From positions 1,612,001-1,676,000 of the forward strand of contig NZ_CP053348.1 of assembly GCF_013394595.1 (NCBI RefSeq): a stretch of DNA of 64,000 bases, given 5' to 3'. The DNA is from Winogradskyella forsetii (lineage in GTDB: Bacteria > Bacteroidota > Bacteroidia > Flavobacteriales > Flavobacteriaceae). The first letter of the stretch is position 1, and each line of letters opens with the position of its first letter. The notes under the pieces are model-generated. The model did no database searches. It was given only the letters and a program-made list of their open reading frames with translations, and was not told where the DNA came from. Shown here in pieces: positions 53,978-62,326 of the stretch. Made by a program: the position numbers and the translations under genes.

Positions 53978-54424
53978 CTATTTAAAATACTTAAAAGGCA
54001 CAATCAACATTCCAAAATTTTCGCCTTCGTTTTTACCTAAGTGCTTATGATGAATTTTGTGTGCGCGTCTTAATCCTCTTGCGTATTTGTTGTCTATATT
54101 CCGTAGCCATTTAAAACGTTGATGTATAAAAATATCATGAACCACAAAATAAGCCAAGCCATAAGCCAAAATACCAAGACCAATAGGTAAGGTGTACCAA
54201 ATATCTTCGTAACCCCAAAGATAAAAACAGGTCATACTAACTACGGCATAAAAAATAAAGAACGCATCATTTCGCTCAAACCAACTATCATGGTCTTTAT
54301 GATGATGGTCTTTGTGTAAGCTCCACAAAAACCCATGCATTATATATTTATGTGTAAACCAGGCATTAAATTCCATGATAAAGAAGGTGCCAAAAAAAAT
54401 CAATATCCAAAATATGGTTTGCAT
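53978..54424 (-). CDS. crtZ: Beta-carotene hydroxylase CrtZ
   Basis: A 148-residue integral membrane di-iron hydroxylase of the fatty-acid-hydroxylase superfamily. The four His motifs are present: HKYIMH, HKDHHHKDH, HDIFIH and HKIHHKH. It adds hydroxyl groups at the 3 and 3' positions of beta-carotene rings, giving zeaxanthin. It is the last gene of the carH-crtI-crtB-crtZ operon, 15 bp after crtB. No lycopene cyclase gene is found in the window, so ring formation must be encoded elsewhere. Confidence 0.93.
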   Translation of the reverse strand: MQTIFWILIFFGTFFIMEFNAWFTHKYIMHGFLWSLHKDHHHKDHDSWFERNDAFFIFYAVVSMTCFYLWGYEDIWYTLPIGLGILAYGLAYFVVHDIFIHQRFKWLRNIDNKYARGLRRAHKIHHKHLGKNEGENFGMLIVPFKYFK

Positions 54425-54439
54425 AATAGTGTTTTGTTT

Positions 54440-55279
54440 TTAAAGTAAATTTAATTGATATTTCACATAACTGCGAGTTAATAACTCAATTTTTCTGTAA
54501 TTGGGAACTCTGATTCTGGTCGATTTGATTTGTAGAGCAGGCGTCTTTTTTAGTTTTTCCAGTAATTTGCTGTAATAACGATAAGCCATAAAAACCCCAA
54601 ATTTAGCTTCAATAGGTAAGCGTTTGATACCTTGTAATCCTTTTTCAAAATCGGCTTCAATATCATCTATAATGGCTTTTTTTGAAGTCTCGTCTAATTG
54701 ATTCAAATCGGTATTTGGAAAATAAGTTCTGCTAAGGTCTTCAAAGTCTGCTTTTAAATCGCGCAAGAAATTTACTTTCTGAAAAGCGGAGCCCAAACTC
54801 ATCGCAGAATCTTTTAAATCTTCATATTTCTCATTATCTCCTTTTACAAAAACCTTGAGGCACATTAACCCAACCACATCCGCAGAGCCATAAATGTAGG
54901 CTTTATATTCTTCTTCAGTAAGATAATCTGTTTTATGAAGATCCAAACGCATACTGTTCATAAAAGAATCTACTAAATGTTTATCGATCCCATACTTATG
55001 AAAGGTATCTTGAAAAGCATTCAATATGGGATTTAAACTTATCTTATCCTCTAAAGCCGCTTCAAGGTCGCCTTCAAAATTTTTGAAAAGCTTTTCTTTG
55101 TCATAATCGTGGAATGTATCTACGATCTCATCGGCAAATCTTACAAAACCATAAATATTGTAAATATCTTGTCTAATGCTGTCGGATAGCATTTTGGTAG
55201 CTAGAGAGAATGAGGTGCTGTAGGCATTGGTAACTGCCTTACTACATTCTCGGGATACGTTGTCGAAAATTGATTTCAT
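54440..55279 (-). CDS. crtB: Phytoene synthase CrtB
   Basis: A 279-residue prenyl-transferase-type enzyme that joins two geranylgeranyl diphosphates to phytoene. It carries the Asp-rich motifs FVRFADEIVDTFHDYD and LGSAFQKVNFLRDLKADFED. Cytosolic or membrane-associated. It starts 19 bp after crtI. It is the committed step of carotenoid synthesis and is usually the light-regulated one. Confidence 0.94.
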   Translation of the reverse strand: MKSIFDNVSRECSKAVTNAYSTSFSLATKMLSDSIRQDIYNIYGFVRFADEIVDTFHDYDKEKLFKNFEGDLEAALEDKISLNPILNAFQDTFHKYGIDKHLVDSFMNSMRLDLHKTDYLTEEEYKAYIYGSADVVGLMCLKVFVKGDNEKYEDLKDSAMSLGSAFQKVNFLRDLKADFEDLSRTYFPNTDLNQLDETSKKAIIDDIEADFEKGLQGIKRLPIEAKFGVFMAYRYYSKLLEKLKKTPALQIKSTRIRVPNYRKIELLTRSYVKYQLNLL

Positions 55280-55298
55280 ATTTATAATTGCTTAGCCA

Positions 55299-56759
55299 TT
55301 AAATTTCATTTTTTTGAATCAGTTCAGCAACTAATTTTCCTGAGATTAAGGCTGGAGGAACTCCGGGTCCAGGAACCGTTAATTGCCCAGTAAAATAAAG
55401 TTGATTCACTTTTTTGCTTTTTAACTTAGGTCTTAAAAAGGCTGTTTGCATTAGTGTATTTGCCATGCCGTAAGCATTTCCTTTGTAAGAGTTGTAATCT
55501 TCAACAAAATCCTTAACACAATAAGATTCTTTAAACAGGATATGTTCACGGACATTTTGCTCGGTTTTATTTTCGAATCTATTTATAATAATATCGAAAT
55601 ATTGCTGACGTAATTCAGGTGTGTCTTCCAATCCTGGTGCGATTGGTATAAGAAAAAAACCAGTCTCACAACCTTTAGGAGCCATACTTTGATCTGTTAC
55701 TGAAGGAAAGTTAACATAAAAAAGTGGATTTTCAGGCCATTTAGGGTGATCATATATGTCTTCGGCATGCGTTTCAAAATTAGTATCAAAAAATAAATTG
55801 TGATGTTCAACGTTTTTTAACTTTTGATCAAAACCAACATAAAAAAGTAGGGAAGAGGGCGCAAAAGTCCGGCTTTCCCAATATTTCTCACTGTACTGTC
55901 GGTAAGTCTTATCCAAAAGCGTTTCTGTATGATGATAATCCGCTCCACTGATAACAATATCCGAATGGATCATTTTACCATTTACGGTAATACTTTTAAC
56001 GGTTTTATTTTCAACATTTATTTTTTCAACATTGCTATTAGGATAGATTGAAACGCCTAGACTTTCAGCTAAATTTTTCATGGCTTTAACAATTTCGTAC
56101 ATGCCGCCTTTAGGATGCCAAGTTCCTAAACCAAAGTCAGCAAAATTCATGAAACTGTAAAATGATGGTGTTTCATTTGGCTTGGCGCCCAAAAAGAGCA
56201 CAGGGAATTCCAAGGTTGAAATAAGTTTAGGGTTTTTAAAATTTTTACGAACCTCAGAACTTATAGTTTTGTAAAAACGATCCAATCTGGTAATGGTTTC
56301 CATGGTCACTAATTCAAAAGGCGAAAGACCAGGTTTTAGAACCACCTTATTTATAGCGATGTCATAATGATCTTGTGCTTTTGCTATAAATTGGCGAAGT
56401 GGTTTAGAACTTCCCGATTCTATGCGTTCAAACTCTTCACAGATTTTATCCATGTGATCACCAATAGTAATAACATCGTCTGAGAAAAAAATTTTATAAG
56501 CCGGATTTAATTTGTCTAGCTGATAATAGTCACTCGCCTTTTTTCCAAAATCATTAAAGAATTTTTCAAAAATATCTGGCATCCAATACCAACTTGGTCC
56601 CATGTCAAAAGTGAAACCATCTTTAATAAGTTGTCTGGCTCTTCCGCCAACAGTAGGATTTTTTTCAAAAATAGAAACCTTGTAACCCGCTTGTGCTAAA
56701 TAGCACGAAGCCGATAATGCTGAGAAGCCTGAACCTATTATGGAAATTGTTTTCTGCAT
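55299..56759 (-). CDS. crtI: Phytoene desaturase CrtI
   Basis: A 486-residue FAD-dependent desaturase converting phytoene to lycopene. The N-terminal dinucleotide site is IIGSGFSALSASCYLAQAGY followed by FEKNPTVGGRARQL; the C-terminal signature is QLYFTGQLTVPGPGVPPALI. It starts 5 bp after the carH stop. The third Gly of the usual GxGxxG is Ala, as is common in flavobacterial relatives as I recall. Confidence 0.94.
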   Translation of the reverse strand: MQKTISIIGSGFSALSASCYLAQAGYKVSIFEKNPTVGGRARQLIKDGFTFDMGPSWYWMPDIFEKFFNDFGKKASDYYQLDKLNPAYKIFFSDDVITIGDHMDKICEEFERIESGSSKPLRQFIAKAQDHYDIAINKVVLKPGLSPFELVTMETITRLDRFYKTISSEVRKNFKNPKLISTLEFPVLFLGAKPNETPSFYSFMNFADFGLGTWHPKGGMYEIVKAMKNLAESLGVSIYPNSNVEKINVENKTVKSITVNGKMIHSDIVISGADYHHTETLLDKTYRQYSEKYWESRTFAPSSLLFYVGFDQKLKNVEHHNLFFDTNFETHAEDIYDHPKWPENPLFYVNFPSVTDQSMAPKGCETGFFLIPIAPGLEDTPELRQQYFDIIINRFENKTEQNVREHILFKESYCVKDFVEDYNSYKGNAYGMANTLMQTAFLRPKLKSKKVNQLYFTGQLTVPGPGVPPALISGKLVAELIQKNEI

Positions 56760-56764
56760 TAGAC

Positions 56765-57664
56765 TTAAAGTGCTTCCATTAGGCTTTGAATGGAATTAAA
56801 GGTTTTGATGTTTTGAGGTAATTGGTTAATATCTACGTCGTTGAGTATTTGTCCGAGAACCCAAAATTTTGTGTTTGGTTTTTTAATCACCAAGTTACTA
56901 AAATCATTGAAATAGTTTAAAACATCTTCTTTGAGTGGTCTTACGGTAAAATAAGAAAGGTAAATAATTTCATCATAGTAATTTTGAAGTTCCACCAAAC
57001 TCTCAATAGGAACACTTTGTCCTAAAAAAATGGAATGGTAACCTTTACTGACCAGTTGATGGTTAATGAACATTAAACCCAGTTCGTGTATTTCGTTATC
57101 CGGTAAATACAACACAAAGGTTTTTGTTGATTTGTTAGTTTGTTTGGATTGAATTATTTCAGTATTTATTAATATTTTCTGACGAATAAGTGTTGTAATA
57201 AAATGCTCGTGCGCAGGAGTTATAGTGTCTGTTTGCCATAGCAGGCCAATTTCAGTTAACAAAGGAATAAATATGTCATAGAAAATTGCTTTAAACTCTT
57301 TTTCTTTGAGAAGGGAACTGTAGGTTTTATAGAACAGCGCTTGATCAAAGTTTAACATGGATAATTTAAAAGCATTGATAGCGTGACTTTCTAAATTGGT
57401 TTCAGCCGCAATTTCTCTAACTAATTGAGGGATTTCAGCTTCCTTCATTTTAGCAATCTTTGAAATTTTATAGCCGTTGTTATTAAGGTAACTAACATTG
57501 AGAAGCTTTTGGAAACTCTTTAAATCATAGTATCTAATATTAGTTTCCGTACGTTTTGGTTCTAGTAGATTGTATCGTTTTTCCCAAATTCTTATAGTGT
57601 GTGCTTTAATTCCTGTAAGATTTTCAAGATCTTTAATACTGAATTGATTCTTAATATTGTTCAT
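56765..57664 (-). CDS. CarH/LitR-like MerR regulator with B12-binding photosensor
   Basis: A 299-residue regulator. Residues 8-75 are a MerR-type winged HTH (FSIKDLENLTGIKAHTIRIW). About 95-175 is the helical bundle and 180-299 the B12-binding Rossmann domain. W143-x9-E153-H154 (LLWQTDTITPAHEH) and the lower axial His motif E191-x-H193-x-x-G196 (EIHELG) match light-sensing CarH proteins, in which adenosylcobalamin keeps the repressor tetrameric in the dark. I chose the ATG at 57664; the upstream TTG at 57688 overlaps the promoter. It leads the carotenoid operon and is the best candidate for light control of the window. Confidence 0.92.
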   Translation of the reverse strand: MNNIKNQFSIKDLENLTGIKAHTIRIWEKRYNLLEPKRTETNIRYYDLKSFQKLLNVSYLNNNGYKISKIAKMKEAEIPQLVREIAAETNLESHAINAFKLSMLNFDQALFYKTYSSLLKEKEFKAIFYDIFIPLLTEIGLLWQTDTITPAHEHFITTLIRQKILINTEIIQSKQTNKSTKTFVLYLPDNEIHELGLMFINHQLVSKGYHSIFLGQSVPIESLVELQNYYDEIIYLSYFTVRPLKEDVLNYFNDFSNLVIKKPNTKFWVLGQILNDVDINQLPQNIKTFNSIQSLMEAL

Positions 57665-57685
57665 TTTTTTTAAATAATGATTAAA

Positions 57686-57731
57686 CAAAAATACAATTTA
57701 TAAGCATAAGATGCGTGGATTTAACAAAAAT
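57686..57731 (-). promoter_or_regulatory. Promoter of the carotenoid operon
   Basis: TATTTTTG (minus strand, 57686-57693) fits the -7 consensus, 21 bp before the ATG. Farther upstream TAATTTTTGTTAAAT (57718-57731) resembles the distal half-site of the palindromes at 11116 and 19701, at nearly the same distance (35 against 37 bp) from the -7 box. The proximal half-site is missing. Confidence 0.55.
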
Positions 57732-57881
57732 TATATAAAAAAAGAACAAATTGAATGGACATGCTTTTAACACATCAAATGACTTTTTGATAAGCCTAAG
57801 TTAGTAATTAAAAGTAGCAATGCACTATTTTGTTTAAAAAATGAGGATATGGTATAATCTAATGGATTTGAAGAAAAAAAG

Positions 57882-57965
57882 TGCGCACGAGAAGACTCGA
57901 ACTTCCACGGACTAATGTCCACCAACCCCTCAAGCTGGCGCGTCTACCAATTCCGCCACGTGCGC
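57882..57965 (-). tRNA. tRNA-Leu (GAG)
   Basis: Class II tRNA with a long variable arm. Acceptor GCGCACG/CGTGCGC, anticodon loop CTTGAGG (GAG), T-loop TTCGAGT. CCA is not encoded. Confidence 0.93.
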
Positions 57966-57984
57966 AAAATAATGAGGTAAAGAT

Positions 57985-58012
57985 AAAAAAAAAGTTAAGC
58001 AATTTGCTTAAC
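57985..58012 (-). terminator. Terminator of tRNA-Lys
   Basis: GTTAAGCA / TGCTTAAC stem with a 3-nt loop, followed on the minus strand by nine T. Confidence 0.85.
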
Positions 58013-58020
58013 CTTTTTAG

Positions 58021-58093
58021 TGACCAGTCTGGGGCTCGAACCCAGGACCCTCTCCTTAAAAGGGAGATGCTCTGCCAACTGAGCTAACTAGTC
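58021..58093 (-). tRNA. tRNA-Lys (TTT)
   Basis: Acceptor GACTAGT/ACTGGTC, anticodon loop CTTTTAA (TTT), T-loop TTCGAGC. CCA is not encoded. Confidence 0.94.
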
Positions 58094-58119
58094 AAAATGT
58101 TTTCTCTTTAACGAGGGTG

Positions 58120-58149
58120 CAAATATAAAATGTTTAATTAATAATACAA
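58120..58149 (-). promoter_or_regulatory. Promoter of tRNA-Lys
   Basis: On the minus strand TTG (58147-58149), 19-bp spacer, TATATTTG (58120-58127): exact Bacteroidota consensus. Confidence 0.82.
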
Positions 58150-58223
58150 TACTTTTTTTATTTAATTTTTCGTTTTTTTGTAGTCTATTTACCTATCGGT
58201 TTAAAAATCAATTTATAAGCATT

Positions 58224-58745
58224 ATGATTATAGTTTTAATAGGATATATGGGATCTGGAAAATCAACCATTGGTAAGGAATTGGCTACAGTTCTTAACTA
58301 TGATTTTTTAGATTTAGACGATTATATTTCCAATAAGGAAAATGCTTCCATTCCTGAAATTTTTAAAAAGAAAGGGGAAATCTATTTCAGAAAAAAAGAA
58401 ACCGAATATCTATCTGAAGTTATTAGTACTTTAGAAAATGTGGTATTGGCCTTAGGTGGAGGGACACCTTGTTACGGAAACAATATGGAGTTATTAAAGG
58501 TTATTTCTAATTTGAAATCATTTTACCTCAAACTTTCCATTCCACTTTTGGCCAAACGGTTATTTCTAGAACGTTCAAAAAGGCCTTTAATAAGTCATAT
58601 TAATTCTGAAACTGAATTATTGGAATTTATTGGTAAGCATCTCTTTGAAAGGTCACCATATTATAGTCAATCGGAATTTACAATAAATACAGATCACAAA
58701 ACAAAACAAGAAATTTTAGAAGCACTTTTGGCGCATTTAATCTAA
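58224..58745 (+). CDS. aroK: Shikimate kinase
   Basis: A 173-residue P-loop kinase that phosphorylates shikimate in aromatic amino acid synthesis. The P-loop is GYMGSGKST at residues 7-15; DLDDYI binds shikimate and metal; VLALGGGTPCY is the Walker B/GGG shikimate loop; the lid is ERSKRPLI. Its end overlaps the convergent PRTase gene by 9 bases. Confidence 0.94.
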   Translation: MIIVLIGYMGSGKSTIGKELATVLNYDFLDLDDYISNKENASIPEIFKKKGEIYFRKKETEYLSEVISTLENVVLALGGGTPCYGNNMELLKVISNLKSFYLKLSIPLLAKRLFLERSKRPLISHINSETELLEFIGKHLFERSPYYSQSEFTINTDHKTKQEILEALLAHLI

Positions 58746-59240
58746 ATAAGCTTCATAAGGTTGCTTGGATAAATTAACGTGCACATGCTCAAACAATGAT
58801 GTAGAAAGTGAAATGCCTTTAAAATCTGCTTTTACAGGATATTTTTTATGATTTCGATTGACTAAAACTGCCGTTTTAAATTGTTTAAGTGGGACATCAA
58901 GAAAATGCTTAATTCCATAAATTAAGGTACTGCCAGAATTTAGAACATCGTCAATCAATACAATAGATTTATTAGTGTAATCTTCTTTACCAATTGACGT
59001 TTTTATAGGTGTTGTTGGTTCAGATTTGTTTATGGTTACTTTACACAAAGTAGATTCTATACTGGAGATTTTATCTAAATTCGACTTTATTTTTTTCGCT
59101 AATAAATAGCCATTGTTCTCAATACCTGCAATTATAAGTTCTGTTTCATCAACATTACTCTCATAAATTTGATAAGCGATACGTTTTATTTTATGCTCAA
59201 TTTCTTTATGACTTAATATGGTGTTCTTTGTTAATGCCAT
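58737..59240 (-). CDS. Phosphoribosyltransferase family protein (PyrR-like)
   Basis: A 167-residue type I PRTase with the PRPP-binding motif SIVLIDDVLNSGSTLIYG and an N-terminal ELIIAGIENNGYLLAKKI. The nearest functional group is PyrR/uracil or hypoxanthine PRTases; the substrate is not defined by sequence alone. Cytosolic. Convergent with aroK; 67 bp separate it from the methyltransferase gene upstream, so the two may be co-transcribed. Confidence 0.87.
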   Translation of the reverse strand: MALTKNTILSHKEIEHKIKRIAYQIYESNVDETELIIAGIENNGYLLAKKIKSNLDKISSIESTLCKVTINKSEPTTPIKTSIGKEDYTNKSIVLIDDVLNSGSTLIYGIKHFLDVPLKQFKTAVLVNRNHKKYPVKADFKGISLSTSLFEHVHVNLSKQPYEAYLD

Positions 59241-59307
59241 AGTTTAAAAAACTAGTTAAAATTATAGAAGATCCTTTTTTCGCGTTAAGATGAGTTCTAA
59301 ATACACA

Positions 59308-59892
59308 TCATGCGTTTTCAAAGATAAAAAACAGTTCTTTACCTTGTCTTTGTTTTATGGAATTTATTGAAGGTTCTAAAACTTTTATGTGGAACTTAGA
59401 TTCAAAACGTGATTGATATTCAGCACGGTTTCCTCCAAATGGTGGTCCATCTTCAGTTAATTCAAAATTGAAGAACAAGCCAACAAGCTTCCCTTTAGGT
59501 TTTAACAATTGGTGCATTTGTTCTACATATTTTTCACGCAAACTTGGGTTTAGCGCACAGAAGAAGGTTTGTTCAATAATGAGGTCATAAGTATCCCTAA
59601 GTTCAAAAAAATCAACATTTAAAAGTTGTTTTTCAGGAAAATCTGGTATGCGCGATTTTAAATTATCCAAAGGTTGTTGTGCAACATCCAATACGTAAAC
59701 ATGCTTAAATCCATTGTTCCATAAGTATTCGGCTTCATAACTGTTGCCTGCACCAGGAATTAATATTTTTAACGACTTATCTTCTAATTGGTCGATATAG
59801 TTTTTAAGAGGTGTAGATACGTAACCAATATTCCAACCGGTTTGGTCTTTAGCGTATCGATTTTCCCAATAGATCTTGTTGATTTCATTCAT
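59308..59892 (-). CDS. TPMT-like SAM-dependent methyltransferase
   Basis: A 194-residue methyltransferase of the thiopurine methyltransferase superfamily. It starts YWENRYAKDQTGWNIGYVST, with SAM-binding ILIPGAGNSYEAEYL and QTFFCALNPSLREKYV, and GPPFGGNRAEY near the C-terminus. Relatives methylate halides, selenite/tellurite, or thiols. Substrate unknown. Confidence 0.88.
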   Translation of the reverse strand: MNEINKIYWENRYAKDQTGWNIGYVSTPLKNYIDQLEDKSLKILIPGAGNSYEAEYLWNNGFKHVYVLDVAQQPLDNLKSRIPDFPEKQLLNVDFFELRDTYDLIIEQTFFCALNPSLREKYVEQMHQLLKPKGKLVGLFFNFELTEDGPPFGGNRAEYQSRFESKFHIKVLEPSINSIKQRQGKELFFIFENA

Positions 59893-60027
59893 GTTACTAA
59901 TTACTCTTAAAATAGGGACGTTTGATTTCTATAAATTAATTCATTTTGACTATAATGCTCTCGGCAATCTTTTTTAATCTTGATTCTTGGTTCTATAATC
60001 GAAGCGGTCTTTTATCTTTCTCAAAAC

Positions 60028-60399
60028 TTACTCTTCATCATCATAAAAATCATCAATATCACGTCGGTCTTTTTTGGTTGGTCTTCCAGTGCCTTTTTTT
60101 CTGTAGTAGTCCTTACTATATTTTAAAAGTTCCTTAGCTTCAAAAGCCGATTTAGGTGTGGTGTCAACTCTATAAATATCTACCAATTTAGCACCTACAC
60201 GATTTGGAGGTAAATCATTTACGGTCAGCTGGTAGATGATTTGGTCCTTTCTTAGTTCAATTTTATCGGTAGGAAAAACTTCCCTTGAGGGTTTTACAGC
60301 AGCACCATTAACTTTTACTTGTCCTTTTTTACAGGCTTTTGTGGCAATACTGCGTGTTTTGTAATATCGCACACACCATAAATATTTATCAATTCGCAT
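60028..60399 (-). CDS. S4 domain RNA-binding protein (Hsp15-like)
   Basis: A 123-residue protein. The S4 domain is at residues 1-60 (MRIDKYLWCVRYYKTRSIAT, CKKGQVKVNGAAVKPSREV). A basic tail follows (KKGTGRPTKKDRRDIDDFYD). Relatives of Hsp15 bind free 50S subunits with a stuck nascent chain during heat shock. I chose the ATG at 60399, 13 codons inside a longer frame. Confidence 0.88.
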   Translation of the reverse strand: MRIDKYLWCVRYYKTRSIATKACKKGQVKVNGAAVKPSREVFPTDKIELRKDQIIYQLTVNDLPPNRVGAKLVDIYRVDTTPKSAFEAKELLKYSKDYYRKKGTGRPTKKDRRDIDDFYDDEE

Positions 60400-60489
60400 A
60401 TCTTTTTTACTAAAAACTCCGTTAAAGGAATAGTACAAAAATATTATATTATTGTATCTTGCGGCTTAAAAATTAGCAATAATGAATTT

Positions 60490-60517
60490 CATCTGTTAAC
60501 TGTGGTGGTAACAGATG
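60490..60517. promoter_or_regulatory. 9-bp inverted repeat before the FKBP-like gene
   Basis: CATCTGTTA and TAACAGATG, spacer 10 bp, located 17 bp upstream of the ATG at 60534. It could be an operator or an mRNA leader hairpin. It lies in the divergent intergenic region. Confidence 0.5.
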
Positions 60518-60533
60518 AACAAAATGAATTTCT

Positions 60534-61598
60534 ATGAAAATTAAAACGTTAACGTTTAGTCTTGTTTTGCTGGCTATTACAGCAGTATTTATTTCGTGTA
60601 ATAATGATGATGACGGAGGTGGAGGGACACCATTTGTTGAAGCGGATAGAACAGAACAGCAAGCAGAGGATAATGCTGAAATTCAAGCATATTTGAGTTC
60701 ACATTACTACAATTCAAGTTTTTTTGAGACAGGAACGGATCATAAATACACGGATATCATCATAACGGAATTAGAAGAAGGGGAAAGCGTACCAGATGGC
60801 CATACCATATTAAGCGAGGCAGTACAAACACGTAACGTTACTTACTTGGAAACTTACTATGAGTATTATGTGTTGACTCTGAATCAAGGTCAAGGTGATT
60901 CGCCAAGGTTTACGGATTTTGTCCGAGTTAGGTATGAAGGAAGTTCAATAAGTGCAGAAGTAGGAGGTGTGGAAGAGGTATTTGATTCTGCCATTACACC
61001 AGCGGATTTCTATTTGCAAACTGATTTTAATAACATAAATGCAGTTATAAAAGCATGGCAATTGGTTATGCCATCATTTAATGCAGGAACATTTAATGGC
61101 ATAGATCCAGATACTGGAAGCATAAGTTATTCGAATCCTGGTTTAGGAGTCATGTTTATACCATCTGGTTTGGCGTATTTTTCTGGGTCAGCAACTGGAT
61201 CGTCTTATGATAACCTTATTTTTAAGTTTGAATTATTACAGTTTGAAACCATGGATCACGATAATGACGGAATTCCGTCTTATGTTGAAGATTTAAATAA
61301 TAACTTAGATCTTCTTGATGATGATACTGACGAAGATGGCATACCTAATTTTATAGACAATAATGATGATGGAGATCTTGTATTGACCATAGATGAATTG
61401 ATTCCAAACACCTATATAATTGATACTAACAATGGTGAAGTGGAACCGACACTCTCTACCGATGAATATGAAAGAAGTAGATATATAACAGAAGGAATAA
61501 TTACACTTAAAACAGTAACCATTGCAGATTCTAACAATGATGGGCCTGATTATTTAGATGAAACCATTGAAACCAATTATAATTTACCAAGCAATTAA
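60534..61598 (+). CDS. FKBP-type peptidyl-prolyl isomerase-like lipoprotein
   Basis: A 354-residue lipoprotein (acylated Cys near residue 22, FISCNNDDDGGGG). The middle (about 120-240) has an FKBP-like fold (FTDFVRVRYEGSSISA, VFDSAITPADFYLQ, IKAWQLVMPSFNAGT, MFIPSGLAYF). The C-terminus has calcium-binding type 3 repeat-like segments (DHDNDGIPSYVEDLNNNLDL, DTDEDGIPNFIDNNDDGD). Such proteins are thought to help fold surface or gliding proteins in the flavobacterial periplasm. Ends before a strong bidirectional terminator. Confidence 0.87.
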   Translation: MKIKTLTFSLVLLAITAVFISCNNDDDGGGGTPFVEADRTEQQAEDNAEIQAYLSSHYYNSSFFETGTDHKYTDIIITELEEGESVPDGHTILSEAVQTRNVTYLETYYEYYVLTLNQGQGDSPRFTDFVRVRYEGSSISAEVGGVEEVFDSAITPADFYLQTDFNNINAVIKAWQLVMPSFNAGTFNGIDPDTGSISYSNPGLGVMFIPSGLAYFSGSATGSSYDNLIFKFELLQFETMDHDNDGIPSYVEDLNNNLDLLDDDTDEDGIPNFIDNNDDGDLVLTIDELIPNTYIIDTNNGEVEPTLSTDEYERSRYITEGIITLKTVTIADSNNDGPDYLDETIETNYNLPSN

Positions 61599-61619
61599 GT
61601 ACTAATTTAAGAATTTAAA

Positions 61620-61659
61620 CAAGAAAGCCGCTCAATTAATGAGCGGCTTTCTTGTTTTT
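61620..61659. terminator. Bidirectional terminator with 15-bp stem
   Basis: CAAGAAAGCCGCTCA and TGAGCGGCTTTCTTG enclose ATTAA and are followed by TTTTT. It serves the convergent FKBP-like and barrel genes. Confidence 0.9.
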
Positions 61660-61670
61660 ATAGTTAAAAA

Positions 61671-62270
61671 TTACAATCCTATCGACAAACTTAGTATCAA
61701 TTGATCTGGTCTCGTATCTATTCTACTCTCACTAACGGTTACCAAATTAGTATTGACAAAAGTGGCTTCATTGTCACTAAAACCGCGTTCATACCTCAGG
61801 TCGATTCCGATTTTTCTGAAATTAACTCCGACTCCAAAATTTAGTCCTACAGAAAAATCGTCCTTAACATTATCAATATTGATACCGTCAAATTCTGTGT
61901 CTAGTATATACTGAAACGAAGGTCCTGCAAAAACACTCAAAGGTCCAATGACCCTTAAACCAACTAATACTGGAGCATCGATTTTCTTAACCGAAAATTC
62001 ATTGCTGTTATAGTCACTTTTTGTGGCTGTATATATAAGTTCAGGTCTTAAGTAAAGTTTGTTTCCTATTTTTCCAAATACACCAACATGATAGCCAATA
62101 TTGCGATCGGGATTTTTCGCGTTAGCATTGGTTGACTCAATATAGTCTCCATTTGCACTGTAATTTAAACCGCCTTTCAATCCAAATAAACTTTCGGTTT
62201 GTGCAGTGCTGTTAAAACCAATAAAAGCTAAGATTACAGTTAGGGCAACTGATTTTTTCAAATGTTTCAT
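61671..62270 (-). CDS. Outer-membrane beta-barrel protein (PorT-like)
   Basis: A 199-residue protein with a signal peptide (KKSVALTVILAFIGFNSTA). It has alternating amphipathic strands (LFGLKGGLNYSANGDYI, YHVGVFGKIGNKLYLRPELI, FSVGLNFGVGVNFRKIGIDL) and ends RPDQLILSLSIGL, typical of eight-stranded outer-membrane barrels of the PorT family. Function unknown. Confidence 0.86.
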   Translation of the reverse strand: MKHLKKSVALTVILAFIGFNSTAQTESLFGLKGGLNYSANGDYIESTNANAKNPDRNIGYHVGVFGKIGNKLYLRPELIYTATKSDYNSNEFSVKKIDAPVLVGLRVIGPLSVFAGPSFQYILDTEFDGINIDNVKDDFSVGLNFGVGVNFRKIGIDLRYERGFSDNEATFVNTNLVTVSESRIDTRPDQLILSLSIGL

Positions 62271-62326
62271 AATGTTCGTTTTTAAGATTAAGTATTCCTA
62301 ATAACAAAAACGCTGCCAAAATGAAG

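Noticed and set aside
57664..57688. Start of the CarH-like protein at TTG 57688
   Set aside because: That codon lies inside the -7 promoter box and adds eight residues absent from the HTH fold; ATG 57664 is better.
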